Shown: positions 12,537 through 24,905, numbered from the stretch's first letter. The stretch: 64,000 nt of DNA from Nemertoderma westbladi (GCA_032718475.1 JAUCBJ010006375.1:1-64000); one strand, 5' to 3'. Made by a program: numbers and translations. The notes: generated from the letters alone by a model not told the origin.

Positions 12537-15500
12537 GGATGTGTCTCCATAGTGGTATGAGATAATAAAGCTAGGATGTGTCTCTATAGTGGTGTAAGAT
12601 AATAAAGCTAGGATGTGTCTCTATAGTGGTGTAAGATAATAAAGCTAAGATGTGTCTCTGTAGTGGTGTAAGATAATAAAGCTAGGATGTATCTCCATAG
12701 TGGTATGAGATAATAAAGCTAGGATGTGTCTCTATAGTGGTGTAAGATAATAAAGCTAAGATGTGTCTCTATAGTGGTGTAAGATAATAAAGCTAGGATG
12801 TGTCTCCATAGTGGTATGAGATAATAAAGCTAGGATGTGTCTCTATAGTGGTGTAAGATAATAAAGCTAGGATGTGTCTCCATAGTGGTATGAGATAATA
12901 AAGCCAGGATGTGTCTCTATAGTGGTGTAAGATAATAAAGCTAGGATGTGTCTCTATAGTGGTGTAAGATAATAAAGCTAGGATGTGTCTCTATAGTGGT
13001 GTAAGATAATAGAGCTAGGATGTGTCTCTATAGTGGTGTAAGATAATAAAGCTAGGATGTGTCTCTATAGTGGTGTAAGATAATAAAGCTACGATGTGTC
13101 TCTATAGTGGTGTAAGATAATAAAGCTAAGATGTGTCTCTATAGTGGTGTAAGATAATAAAGCTAAGATGTGTCTCTATAGTGGTGTAAGATAATAAAGC
13201 TAGGATGTGTCTCTATAGTGGTGTAAGATAATAAAGCTAAGATGTGTCTCTATAGTGGTGAAAGAGAATAAAGCTAGGATGTGTCTCTATAGTGGTGTAA
13301 GATAATAAAGCTAGGATATGTCTCTATAGTGGTGTAAGATAATAAAGCTAAGATGTGTCTCTATAGTGGTGTAAGATAATAAAGCTAGGATGTGTCTCTA
13401 TAGTGGTGTAAGATAATAAAGCTAGGAAGTGTCTCTATAGTGGTGTAAGATAATAAAGCTAGGATGAGTCTCTATAGTGGTGTAAGATAATAAAGCAAGG
13501 ATGTGTCTCTTTAGTGGTGTAAGATAATAAAGTTAAGATGTGTCTCTATAGTGGTGTAAGATAATAAAGCTAGGATGTGTCTCTATAATGGTATGAGATA
13601 ATAAAGCTAGGATGTGTCTCTATAGTGGTGTAAGATAATAAAGCTAGGATGTGTCTCTATAGTGGTGTAAGATAATAAAGCTAGGATGTGTCTCTATAGT
13701 GGTGTAAGAGAATAAAGCTAGGATGTGTCTCTATAGTGGTGTAAGATAATAAAGCTAGGATGTGTCTCTATGGTGGTGTAAGATAATAAAGCTAGGATGT
13801 GTCTCTATAGCGGTGTAAGATAATAAAGCTAGGATGTGTCTCTATAGTGGTGTAAGATAATAAAGCTAGGATGTGCCTCTATAGTGGTGTAAGATAATAA
13901 AGCTAGGATGTGTCTCTATAGTGGTGTAAGATAATAAAGCTACGATGTGTCTCTATGGTGGTGTAAGATAATAAAGCTAGGATGTGTCTATATAGTGGTG
14001 TAAGATAATAAAGCTAGGATGTGTCTCTATAGTGGTGTAAGATAATAAAGCTAGGATGTGTCTCTATAGTGGTGTAAGATAATAAAGCTAGGATGTGTCT
14101 CTATAGTGGTGTAAGATAATAAAGCTAGGATGTGTCTCTATAGTGGCGTAAGATAATAAAGCTAGGATGTGTCTCTATAGTGGTATAAGATAATAGAGCT
14201 AGGATGTGTCTCTATAGTGGTGTAAGATAATAAAGCTAGGATGTGTCTCTATGGTGGTGTAAGATAATAAAGCTAGGATGTGTCTCTATAGTGGTATAAG
14301 ATAATAAAGCTAGGATGTGTCTCTATATTGGTGTAAGATAATAAAGCTAATATGTGTCTCTAAAGTGGTATAAGATAATAAAGCTAGGATGTGTCTCTAT
14401 ATTGGTGTAAGATAATAAAGCTAGGATGTGTTTCTATAGTGGTGTAAGATATTAAAGCTAAGATGTGTCTCTATAGTGGTATAAGATAATAGAGCTAGGA
14501 TGTGTATCTATAGTGGTGTAAGAGAATAAAGCTAGGATGTGTCTCTATAGTGGTGTAAGATAATAAAGCTAGGATGTGTCTCTATAGTGGTATAAGATAA
14601 TAAAGCTAGGATGTGTCTCTATAGTGGTATAAGATAATAGAGCTAGGATGTGTCTCTATAGTGGTGTAAGAGAATATAGCTAGGATGTATCTCTATAGTG
14701 GTGTAAGATAATAAAGCTAGGATGTGTCTCTATGGTGGTGTAAGATAATAAAGCTAGGATGTGTCTCTATAGTGGTATAAGATAATAAAGCTAGGATGTG
14801 TCTCTATATTGGTGTAAGATAATAAAGCTAAGATGTGTCTCTAAAGTGGTATAAGATAATAGAGCTAGGATGTGTCTCTATAGTGGTGTAAGAGAATATA
14901 GCTAGGATGTGTCTCTATATTGGTGTAAGATAATAAAGCTAGGATGTGTCTCTATAGTGGTGTAAGATAATAAAGCTAGGATGTGTCTCTATAGTGGTAT
15001 AAGATAATAGAGCTAGGATGTGTCTCTATAGTGGTGTAAGATAATAAAGCTAGGATGTGTCTCTATAGTGGTGTAAGATAATAAAGCTAGGATGTGTCTC
15101 TATAGTGGTGTAAGATAATAAAGCTAGGATGTGTCTCTGTAGTGGTGTAAGATAATAAAGCTAGGATGTGTCTCTATAGTAGTGTAAGATAATAAAGCTA
15201 GGATGTGTCTCTGTAGTGGTGTAAGATAATAAAGCTAAGATGTGTCTCTATAGTGGTATAAGATAATAGAGCTAGGATGTGTCTCTATAGTGGTGTAAGA
15301 TAATAAAGCTAGGATGTGTCTCTATATTGGTGTAAGATAATAAAGCTAGGATGTGTCTCTATAGTGGTGTAAGATAATAAAGCTAGGATGTGTCTCTATA
15401 TTGGTGCAAGATAATAAAGCTAGGATGTGTCTCTATGGTGGTGTAAGAGAATAAAGCTAGGATGTGTCTCTATAGTGGTGTAAGATAATAAAGCTAGGAT

Positions 15501-18500
15501 GTGTCTCTATAGTGGTATAAGATAATAGAGCTAGGATGTGTCTCTATAGTGGTGTAAGAGAATAAAGCTAGGATGTGTCTCTATAGTGGTGTAAGATAAT
15601 AAAGCTAGGATGTGTCTCTATAGTGGTGTAAGATAATAAAGCTAGGATGTGTCTCTGTAGTGGTGTAAGATAATAAAGCTAAGATGTGTCTCTATAGTGG
15701 TATAAGATAATAGAGCTAGGATGTGTCTCTATAGTGGTGTAAGATAATAAAGCTAGGATGTGTCTCTATAGTGGTGTAAGATAATAAAGCTAGGATGTGT
15801 CTCTGTAGTGGTGTAAGATAATAAAGCTAAGATGTGTCTCTATAGTGGTATAAGATAATAGAGCTAGGATGTGTCTCTATAGTGGTGTAAGATAATAAAG
15901 CTAAGATGTGTCTCTATAGTGGTATAAGATAATAGAGCTAGGATGTGTCTCTATAGTGGTGTAAGAGAATAAAGCTAGGATGTGTCTCTATAGTGGTGTA
16001 AGAGAATAAAGCTAGGATGTGTCTCTATAGTGGTGTAAGATAATAAAGCTAGGATGTGTCTCTATAGTGGTGTAAGATAATAAAGCTAGGATGTGTCTCT
16101 ATAGTGGTATAAGATAATAAAGCTAGGATGTGTCTCTATATTGGTGTAAGATAATAAAGCTAAGATGTGTCTCTAAAGTGGTATAAGATAATAAAGCTAG
16201 GATGTGTCTCTATAGTGGAGTAAGATATTAAAGCTAAGATGTGTCTCTATAGTGGTGTAAGATAATAAAGCTAGGATGTGTCTCTATGGTGGTGTAAGAT
16301 AATAAAGCTAGGATGTGTCTCTATAGTGGTATAAGATAATAGAGCTAGGATGTGTCTCTACAGTGGTGTAAGATAATAAAGCTAGGATGAGTCTCTATAG
16401 TGGTGTAAGATAATAAAGCAAGGATGTGTCTCTTTAGTGGTGTAAGATAATAAAGCTAAGATGTGTCTCTATAGTGGTGTAAGATAATAAAGCTAGGATG
16501 TGTCTCTATAATGGTATGAGATAATAAAGCTAGGATGTGTCTCTATAGTGGTGTAAGATAATAAAGCTAGGATGTGTCTCTATAGTGGTGTAAGATAATA
16601 AAGCTAGGATGTGTCTCTATAGTGGTGTAAGAGAATAAAGCTAGGATGTGTCTCTATAGTGGTGTAAGATAATAAAGCTAGGATGTGTCTCTATGGTGGT
16701 GTAAGATAATAAAGCTAGGATGTGTCTCTATAGCGGTGTAAGATAATAAAGCTAGGATGTGTCTCTATAGTGGTGTAAGATAATAAAGCTAGGATGTGCC
16801 TCTATAGTGGTGTAAGATAATAAAGCTAGGATGTGTCTCTATAGTGGTGTAAGATAATAAAGCTACGATGTGTCTCTATGGTGGTGTAAGATAATAAAGC
16901 TAGGATGTGTCTATATAGTGGTGTAAGATAATAAAGCTAGGATGTGTCTCTATAGTGGCGTAAGATAATAAAGCTAGGATGTGTCTCTATAGTGGTATAA
17001 GATAATAGAGCTAGGATGTGTCTCTATAGTGGTGTAAGATAATAAAGCTAGGATGTGTCTCTATGGTGGTGTAAGATAATAAAGCTAGGATGTGTCTCTA
17101 TAGTGGTATAAGATAATAAAGCTAGGATGTGTCTCTATAGTGGTGTAAGATAATAAAGCTAGGATGTGTCTCTATAGTGGTGTAAGATAATAAAGCTAGG
17201 ATGTGTCTCTGTAGTGGTGTAAGATAATAAAGCTAAGATGTGTCTCTATAGTGGTATAAGATAATAGAGCTAGGATGTGTCTCTATAGTGGTGTAAGATA
17301 ATAAAGCTAGGATGTGTCTCTATAGTGGTGTAAGATAATAAAGCTAGGATGTGTCTCTGTAGTGGTGTAAGATAATAAAGCTAAGATGTGTCTCTATAGT
17401 GGTATAAGATAATAGAGCTAGGATGTGTCTCTATAGTGGTGTAAGAGAATAAAGCTAGGATGTGTCTCTATAGTGGTGTAAGATAATAAAGCTAGGATGT
17501 GTCTCTATGGTGGTGTAAGATAATAAAGCTAGGATGTGTCTCTATAGTGGTATAAGATAATAAAGCTAGGATGTGTCTCTATATTGGTGTAAGATAATAA
17601 AGCTAAGATGTGTCTCTAAAGTGGTATAAGATAATAAAGCTAGGATGTGTCTCTATAGTGGAGTAAGATATTAAAGCTAAGATGTGTCTCTATAGTGGTG
17701 TAAGATAATAAAGCTAGGATGTGTCTCTATGGTGGTGTAAGATAATAAAGCTAGGATGTGTCTCTATAGTGGTATAAGATAATAGAGCTAGGATGTGTCT
17801 CTACAGTGGTGTAAGATAATAAAGCTAGGATGTGTCTCTATAATGGTATAAGATAATAAAGCTAAGATGTGTCTCTATAGTGGTGTAAGATAATAAAGCT
17901 AGGATGTGTCTCTATAGTGGTGTAAGATAATAGAGCTAGGATGTGTCTCTACAGTGGTGTAAGATAATAAAGCTAGGATGTGTCTATATAATGGTATAAG
18001 ATAATAAAGCTAAGATGTGTCTCTATAGTGGTGTAAGATAATAAAGCTAGGATGTGTCTCTATAGTGGTGTAAGATAATAAAGCTAGGATGTGTCTCTAT
18101 AGTGGTGTAAGATAATAAAGCTAGGATGTGTCTCTATTGTGGTATAAGATAATAAAGCTAGGATGTGTCTCTATAATAATAAAGCTAGGAAGTGTCTCAA
18201 TAGTGGCGTAAGATAATAAAGCAAGGATGTGTCTCTATAGTGGTGTAAGATAATAAAGCTAGGATGTGTCTCTATAGTGGTGTAAGATAATAAAGAAAGG
18301 ATGTGTCTCCATATTGGTGTAAGATAATAAAGCTAGGATGTGTCTCTATAGTGGTGTAAGATAATAAAGCTAGGATGTGTCTCTATAGTGGTGTAAGATA
18401 ATAAAGCTAGGATGTGTCTCTATAGTGGTGTAAGATAATAAAGCTAGGATGTGTCTCTATAAGGGTGTAAGAGAATAAAGCTAGGATGTGTCTCTATAGT

Positions 18501-19600
18501 GGTGTAAGATAATAAAGCTAGGATGTGTCTCTATAGTGGTGTAAGATAATAAAGCAAGGATGTGTCTCTTTAGTGGTGTAAGATAATAAAGCTAAGATGT
18601 GTCTCTATAAGGGTGTAAGATAATAAAGCTAGGATGTGTCTCTTTAGTGGTGTAAGATAATAAAGCTAAGATGTGTCTCTATAAGGGTGTAAGATAATAA
18701 AGCTAGGATGTGTCTCTTTAGTGGTGTAAGATAATAAAGCTAAGATGTGTCTCTATAAGGGTGTAAGATAATAAAGCTAGGATGTGTCTCTATAGTGGTG
18801 TAAGATAATAAAGCTAGGATGTGTCTCTATAGTGGTGTAAGATAATAAAGCTAGGATGTGTCTCTATAAGGGTGTAAGAGAATAAAGCTAGGATGTGTCT
18901 CTATAGTGGTGTAAGATAATAAAGCTAGGATGTGTCTCTATAAGGGTGTAAGATAATAAAGCTAGGATGTGTCTCTTTAGTGGTGTAAGATAATAAAGCT
19001 AAGATGTGTCTCTATAAGGGTGTAAGATAATAAAGCTAGGATGTGTCTCTTTAGTGGTGTAAGATAATAAAGCTAAGATGTGTCTCTATAAGGGTGTAAG
19101 ATAATAAAGCTAGGATGTGTCTCTTTAGTGGTGTAAGATAATAAAGCTAAGATGTGTCTCTATAAGGGTGTAAGATAATAAAGCTAGGATGTGTCTCTTT
19201 AGTGGTGTAAGATAATAAAGCTAAGATGTGTCTCTATAAGGGTGTAAGATAATAAAGCTAGGATGTGTCTCTTTAGTGGTGTAAGATAATAAAGCTAAGA
19301 TGTGTCTCTATAAGGGTGTAAGATAATAAAGCAAGGATGTGTCTCTTTAGTGGTGTAAGATAATAAAGCTAGGATGTGTCTCTATAGTGGTGTAAGAGAA
19401 TAAAGCTAGGATGTGTCTCTATAGTGGTGTAAGATAATAAAGCTAGGATGTGTCTCTATAGTGGTATAGGATAATAAAGCTAGGATGTGTCTCTATAGTG
19501 GTGTAAGATAATAAATCTAGGATGCGTCTCTATCGTGGTGTAAGATAATAAAGCTAGGATGTGTCTCTATAGTGGGGTAGAGAAAAAAGCTAGGAAGTGT
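12537..19600. repeat. 37-bp satellite, about 190 copies
   Basis: Units share AGGATGTGTCTCTATAGTGG followed by TGTAAGATAATAAAGCT. Each unit carries in-frame stops, so no long frames arise. Two larger scales are visible. A segment beginning with the rare AGGATGAGTC variant at 13461 reappears at 16384, an offset of 2923 bp (79 units), with other rare variants following in order. Between about 18560 and 19340 a 74-bp dimer alternates CTCTTTAGTGG with CTCTATAAGGG. Some units are damaged (for example near 18170). Confidence 0.97.
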
Positions 19601-20029
19601 CATGTTTTTAGTTCGACACTCGAACAAGTACGTAACGATCAAGTTTTGGAAAAATTTGTTTGGAGGTCTAATATAAATAATATACGATTTTACAACAATT
19701 TCAATTTGTATTATACAACAATTCACTGCACATCTTCAATTAATTAATTGTTAATTCATAATTATTAAGTTAAAAGGAACAACACTGCAAGAAGGCAATC
19801 GATGAGTTGTGGGGCGAGCCACGAAAGTAAGCGAGCTTAGCATACGGGTATCACTATTTCAACCTTGTGTCTGATTGTCGGACGATCGGTTTATCGGTCT
19901 AATCTTTGAAAGTTTGAAATATTTGAAAATTTCAGGAACTCTCTACTTTCTTAAACTAAAACATTGTAGGACTAATCTATGAATGGGTTATCTGTTTAGA
20001 AAATTTATACACAGACAGACTTCTACAGT
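19601..20029. other. No gene; holds a dispersed-repeat word
   Basis: AT-rich spacer. The word TGTGGGGCGAGCCA at 19808-19821 recurs at 41637-41650, and in a one-base variant on the minus strand at 36103-36120, so part of this stretch is probably an interspersed repeat end. Confidence 0.4.
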
Positions 20030-20342
20030 TCGCCTGTCGGTCGCTAGGGGGCTAGATATCTAAACATTAAATGTCTTCCCATTTCTTTGCTTTTAATCCG
20101 TCAAGCTGAAACTTGCCAGATATGTTATAAACAATCAGCTGTGTTATAACCGCCTGCAGTTATCCAGTCTGTGGCTAGAGGGCGCAATGTGTGATAGTGA
20201 AATCCTTCTCTCACTTGGTCATTTATAATCCGTTCAAGCAGAAACTTGTGATATACATACTAGCACACATCCTGCGACTAATCTGTGTTCAGTTCTCCAA
20301 TCCGCCGCTACAGGGCGAAATGTCTGGAAGTGCAAACCGTCT
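20030..20342. repeat. Degenerate 130-134 bp tandem repeat, 2-3 copies
   Basis: Three diverged units each contain a CTCF-like word (GCTAGGGGGC about 20043, GGCTAGAGGGCGC about 20173, CGCTACAGGGCG about 20306) followed by a word like AATCCGTTCAAGCAGAAACT. The third unit runs into the 57-bp array, which amplifies only its tail (AGTCCGTTTAAGCGGAAACT). Confidence 0.7.
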
Positions 20343-20795
20343 CCCATCCCCGTGATATAAGTCCGTTTAAGCGGAAACTTGGTATAAATGTACTCGTCTT
20401 CCATCTCCGTGATATAAGTCCGTTTAAGCGGAAACTTGGTATAAATGTACTCGTCTCCCATCTCCGTGATGTAAGTCCGTTTAGGCGGAAACTTGGTATA
20501 AATGTACTCGTCTCCCATCTCCGTGATGTAAGTCCGTTTAGGCGGAAACTTGGTATAAATGTACTCGTCTCCCATCTCCGTGATGTAAGTCCGTTTAGGC
20601 GGAAACTTGGTATAAATGTACTCGTCTCCCATCTCCGTGATATAAGTCCGTTTAAGCGGAAACTTGGTATAAATGTACTCGTCTTCCATCTCCGTGATAT
20701 AAGTCCGTTTAAGCGGAAACTTGGTATAAATGTACTCGTCTCCCATCTCCGTGATGTAAGTCCGTTTAAGCGGAAACTTGGTATAAATGTTCTCG
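20343..20795. repeat. 57-bp tandem repeat, 8 copies
   Basis: Units contain GTAAGTCCGTTTAGGCGGAA (or AAGCGGAA) and GGTATAAATGTACTCGTCT. The period of 57 is 19 codons and the unit lacks stops on both strands, giving an apparent 19-residue repeat protein either way (KRTYITEMGDEYIYTKFPL on the minus strand). There is no other protein support. Two subtypes, differing at GATATAAG/GATGTAAG and AAGCGG/AGGCGG, alternate in blocks. Confidence 0.93.
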
Positions 20796-21863
20796 AAAAT
20801 TGGTTGCGTCATTGTGAGACGCATCATCATCTATAGTTCCCAAGTTTTCGCTAGAGTTGCTTTATTAATTGCACAATTAATGTTGTAAGGGCAAACTGAA
20901 CTCATCACTCAATGATATTTTGGGAAAGTCGGTTTTCATTTATCTATTAGAGATTAGTTCACTTTCTTATATGCTCTCGTGCTGCGTGAAGGCCCCACAA
21001 CGTGTTATCAAAGTATAGGCCTTTTTGGGTGGAAGTTACAAAATATCAAACAATAAACCTAATACTGGCACTATTCGTATGTAAATGATTTAATTTAAAT
21101 ACAATATAGAAACTTATAAAATACTACACCATTTATTTGTATTATATAACTGCTAGCAAAAAATAAAGGGCGATCATTAAACAAAAATTACATTTTCGTT
21201 TTTGAATAACTCAGTCCCATAATTATTGTCATTATTTGTGAGTTCTAGCTCACCCAATGGCCATGAAGTCCAGGCCGTGTTGACGGACACGGTAGTTAAC
21301 TAAAACTGGTGAACTTCTAAAGGGGAAAAGGTTACTTTCAGTTACTGGACTAAAATGGTTGCTATCTGATGATAGCAGCGCTGTCCCGTGCAGTACAGTA
21401 GTGCCACGGTACATTTGTTTACTAAGTTCACATTTAGTTGAAAAGTCAACATTAAGTCAGATACCGTAATCAAATGATATTTTCAGACTCACAAGGATCC
21501 ATATAATTTCGGTCTCAGTTAGAACAAAAACTTAAATGTAACAATATTTGGTAATTAATTACCCTGCACAATAAAAAATGGGCTGCGAAAATGAGAAGAA
21601 ACAATTCATTAATTTGTGATATAAAAAGGTGAAACCTCCACAAAGGTATAAAGTTTACTGAACCAGAGAAAAAGGTAAATTAATTACATTAAATATTTAT
21701 GCCATAATAACAGACAGTTTGTTGCAATTAATTCATTAAATATTGTTAATAAGAATAATATAGTACAGTTTCAGAATTAATTACTTATTGGTTTATAAAT
21801 GATATGATATTACAATTTATTTAACTCACCGTTTCTTTAATGTATTAAAATTTATCAAACCGG
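20796..21863. other. No gene seen
   Basis: AT-rich sequence without a recognisable coding exon, RNA gene or tandem repeat. Confidence 0.4.
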
Positions 21864-22094
21864 GTTATTACCCACCCAGAAGTTATTTGCCCGCTTTTTA
21901 ATAGTAAGAAGCGGGTTTTCAACTCGGTTATTTTCCCGGAACCCGCTTTTCGCATGTTCAAAACAGTTGCTATGGATAAGCAAGTACAGTACATTCCATA
22001 ATAATACAATACAATTTACTGTATTGTATTCACAATACAGTTAACATTGCGATTGTACTGTGTACTGTATGTGTATTCAGTCTTCATTTTTATT

Positions 22095-22350
22095 CTAGAA
22101 CTAATATTTGACATTTTGCCAGAAAGATAGTAGCTAGTAATTTTGATTTTGTGTTAGCTAGTACTTTTTATTAGCTAGTGAAAAGAATTATAATTTAAAA
22201 ATTTAACAGTCTTGTTTCTTGTAAAAATGGCTTTTATTGTGAGGTTTCTTATTCTAGAACAAATGTTTGACTTTCTGACAGTAAGATGGTAGCTAGTACT
22301 TTTGATTTTGTGTTAACTAGGACTCTTTATTAGCTAGTAAAAAAAATAAC
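22095..22350. repeat. Diverged internal duplication inside the TIR element
   Basis: About 22095-22200 and 22250-22350 align in order: TTCTAGAAC, a TTTGAC-TTT-GCCAGAAAG-like stretch, TAGCTAGTA, TTTTGATTTTGTGTTA and TTATTAGCTAGT. The shared order shows an old tandem or segmental duplication. Confidence 0.6.
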
Positions 22351-22887
22351 AAAAATAATATTTAATTCTCAACTATATATTTCTCTGGATGAAATTATGA
22401 GCTAACTACTAATGAGCTTTCTGCTGTAGCTACTAGTTTTTAAACAAAATAATGGCGGATGTCAAAATACTTTTTGCTATTCAGAAATGTAAACTGACAA
22501 TTGTACTAAAATAAAAAACCTCACGATAATAGCAATTAACATGGTCAAATAATTGGTCAAAAAAAGTGTGTAAGCATTGCATAGTAGTAATGCCCTACTG
22601 TGTTTTGGGCACACCCCCACCAAATTTTTATACTAGCTAGTTTTTAGGCTAGAGTTCGGTGCCCGTGTCAGCATTTTCACTTCATTCCAAAATGTATCTA
22701 GTTTACTAGCTATTACTTTTAATGTTTGTGTAAAGTTCTCTAGAACATTTCGAAATATATATATTTTTTAATTATGTTCTAGAACATTTTGTAATATATA
22801 TATATATTTTAATTATGTTCTAGAACAAAATTGTATTCGTTCTAGAATATTTTTTAAAAATTGTAAATTCTTAGATAAGGTTTACAA

Positions 22888-23777
22888 AATGGATACAAAT
22901 TTCATAGACAGATTGTTCAATGAGATGGACACAGAGGCGGTTGAGTACAATGACGCCATCTGTCTGGACTATGACAATGGATAATTTTTAACGCAGGCTA
23001 CAATGGTTGAGGAGGACAATACCGATAGTTTCGATGGTGCTACAGACGAAATGCTGAGTCAGTTATCAATGATGGAAGAGGATATTAGCGACAATTTCGA
23101 TATTGCAACTGACGAAATGCTGAGTCAGATATCAATGGCCGAAGGAGATAATAATGGCCGATGGCCTAACCCAACCTCGACAATATAAAAATAAAGCGTG
23201 GGAATACCCGGAGGATAGGTCTGTGTGTCCAGTGTCCTTGCATGAACTCTATATTGCTAAACGATTTCCTAATGGAAAGGTAGTGTCCGAAGCACCTTAT
23301 TGGGTCCGTCCTAAACCAGGCAATCCAAAGTCAGGCAAATCCCTTTGGTTCTGCGACCAGCCAACAGGGAAGAACCACTTTGCAATAATATTTAAATCCA
23401 TTGTCGAGACCGCCGATTTAAAGAGTGATGGACGTAAAATAACGCCTAACAGCTGCCACAAGACAACAGCACAGTCACTCGTAGACAATGACGTGCCTGT
23501 AAACTACGCACAGATGAAACTTGGCCATAAAAGCCTGTCCACGACGTCTAGTTATATCCGTCCTTCGGATGCTTCAAACCAGAAAATTAGCAACATTCTT
23601 TCCTCGGTGATGTCAGGTGGGGATAACGTACGAGCGGAGAAAGTCGCACATCACGAGGTTGATGCAGCTGCAACCAAGTCCTTGAATTCAGTGCAGGTGG
23701 AAGCGAATCGGTTCAATGCACTCGACTTCAAATCACTATTTACCAATAACGTGATTGCCGGTGACATAAAAACATAA
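22888..23777 (+). pseudogene. Crypton-type tyrosine recombinase (DUF3504-like), decayed
   Basis: The largest part is the open frame 23154-23777 (207 codons), which resembles the C-terminal catalytic half of Crypton-family tyrosine recombinases, the domain also found in domesticated DUF3504/ZMYM/QRICH1-type proteins. The recognisable landmarks are the CPV motif at about residue 23, LWFCDQP, ITPNSCHKTTAQSLVDNDVP, LGHKSLSTTSSY and a final ISNILSSVM. The second-box HxxR of active enzymes aligns with NSCH, so both usual catalytic residues look changed, while GHK and the candidate nucleophile Tyr (SSY) remain. Upstream, ATG frames at 22888-22983 and 23003-23188 encode short acidic segments (a duplicated ATDEMLSQ motif) that resemble an N-terminal region but lie in other frames, and the middle of the family protein is missing. 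It is therefore a broken copy. A host-recruited short protein is possible but unsupported. Confidence 0.65.
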
Positions 23778-24101
23778 CTTTTACAAAATAGACAGTAGAC
23801 ACATCGTAACAACCAACAACGTATCAGAAACTCTGAAGTAAATTGTTCAACAAATTGCTAAAATTATTTATATTGCGCTTCGAATATTATAGGGCCTACT
23901 TCAAATAATATACAGAAATATATTCATTGCCGTTAAACAGATAGTTATTTTAAAAATATAGATAATTATTCTTCCCCCAAAAAACCAAGCCCCTTTTTTA
24001 TGACCTGCCCCACCAACAAATCCCTCTTAGATTTGTTAATTAACCATGTCGGTGTGGAATAGTTACGCGGGAAAATAACTGCTGGTTGGGTAATAACTCA
24101 C

Positions 24102-24237
24102 TTATTACCCTAGTTTTGAGTTATTTTCCCGGTTATTTTGCCCTTGGAGCAGGATACCCTCGGGCCTGCGGCCCTTGGGTTGTATCCTGCTCCGCGGGCA
24201 AAATAACCGGGAAAATAACTCAAAACTAGGGTAATAA
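24102..24237. repeat. 136-bp near-perfect hairpin
   Basis: Arms 24102-24157 and 24182-24237 (56 bp each) are inverted copies with two mismatches (a TT/GC difference). The 24-base centre is itself GC-rich and partly palindromic. The arms contain TTATTACCC and GTTATTTTCCCGG, words related to the TIR of the adjacent 21864-24097 element. It looks like a foldback or solo-terminus derivative. Confidence 0.9.
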
Positions 24238-24594
24238 ATACAGATAAATCGTGTTTAATTTCGAAGTAGTAACTATATTAATTGATTTAAAATAGGGTTT
24301 ATAAAAATGTTGCTCAAATAAAATACGGAGGTTCTAGTATTATGGGGTTCTAGCGAGGCCGCAGGCCGAGGTTATTATATTAGGTTAATTTGCTGAAGGA
24401 TAAGGCAGAAGTGATTATTACAGTTTTATTCGCTGAGTGTTTTTATTTCCGAATATTAACTCTGGAACATTGCAATATTGTGTTTATTGTTAATTCGAGC
24501 ATATTGAACGTAATGGCAGCATTGTATGCGATTAAAGCGATTTTTAGTGATCGTATTATAATCAAAACGCATATTCATTTTTTCTAGCGATTTT
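24238..24594. other. No gene seen
   Basis: AT-rich; a small GC-rich palindromic word (GAGGCCGCAGGCCGAGG) lies near 24354-24370. Confidence 0.4.
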
Positions 24595-24597
24595 AGC

Positions 24598-24905
24598 CCC
24601 ACCCTCGCGTAGCGGTTAAATACATTGCCTTGAATTCACTTTCTCCCGAGGTCGTGGGTTCTACCCCTGCAGGCGGGGCCAGGATATTTTTCGTTATTGC
24701 ACATATGCGTGGTTCCGTAATGCGTATTTTGTTCCAAAATTGTCGTTAATTGAGTACCAGTTATCCAGTTTTCTCAGGGGAGTATATTTCTGGGGGAATA
24801 TACTGGAAACGAGTCATGAATGTTGTGCCTCCAACATCTGTGGACGCACTTTCCTATTTTTTTTAAATTGTATAAAGGTCTTTACTTGTTTTTTTTTTTC
24901 GTTTC
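24598..24905 (+). mobile_element. tRNA-derived SINE or tRNA-like repeat
   Basis: The head has an A-box-like GTAGCGGTTAA near 24608 and a B-box-like GTGGGTTCTACCCC near 24655, with tRNA-like spacing. A body of about 230 bp follows and ends near a poly-T tract (about 24888-24899). It cannot fold as a standard tRNA and has no CCA. The 3' boundary is uncertain. Confidence 0.5.

Larger units (their letters stand above)
21864..24097 (+). mobile_element. 2.23-kb element with 31-bp TIRs around a Crypton-type recombinase fragment
   Basis: The two ends are inverted copies. The left end (21864-21894) begins GTTATTACCCACCCAG and ends TTATTTGCCCGC. The right end (24067-24097), read on the minus strand, begins GTTATTACCCAACCAG and ends TTATTTTCCCGC, so 28 of 31 positions agree. 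The interior carries an AT-rich 5' part with many TTCTAGAA words and a broken tyrosine-recombinase gene at 22888-23777. Known Cryptons usually lack terminal inverted repeats, so either this is an unusual Crypton-like family or a recombinase fragment sits inside an unrelated TIR element. No clear target-site duplication was found. Confidence 0.6.

Noticed and set aside
20234-20836. 19-residue repeat protein on either strand
   Set aside because: 57-bp tandem repeat with both strands open. No independent support, and the repeat derives from non-coding 130-bp units.
24598-24670. Functional tRNA gene
   Set aside because: A- and B-box-like words are present, but the sequence does not form a standard cloverleaf and continues into a SINE-like body.
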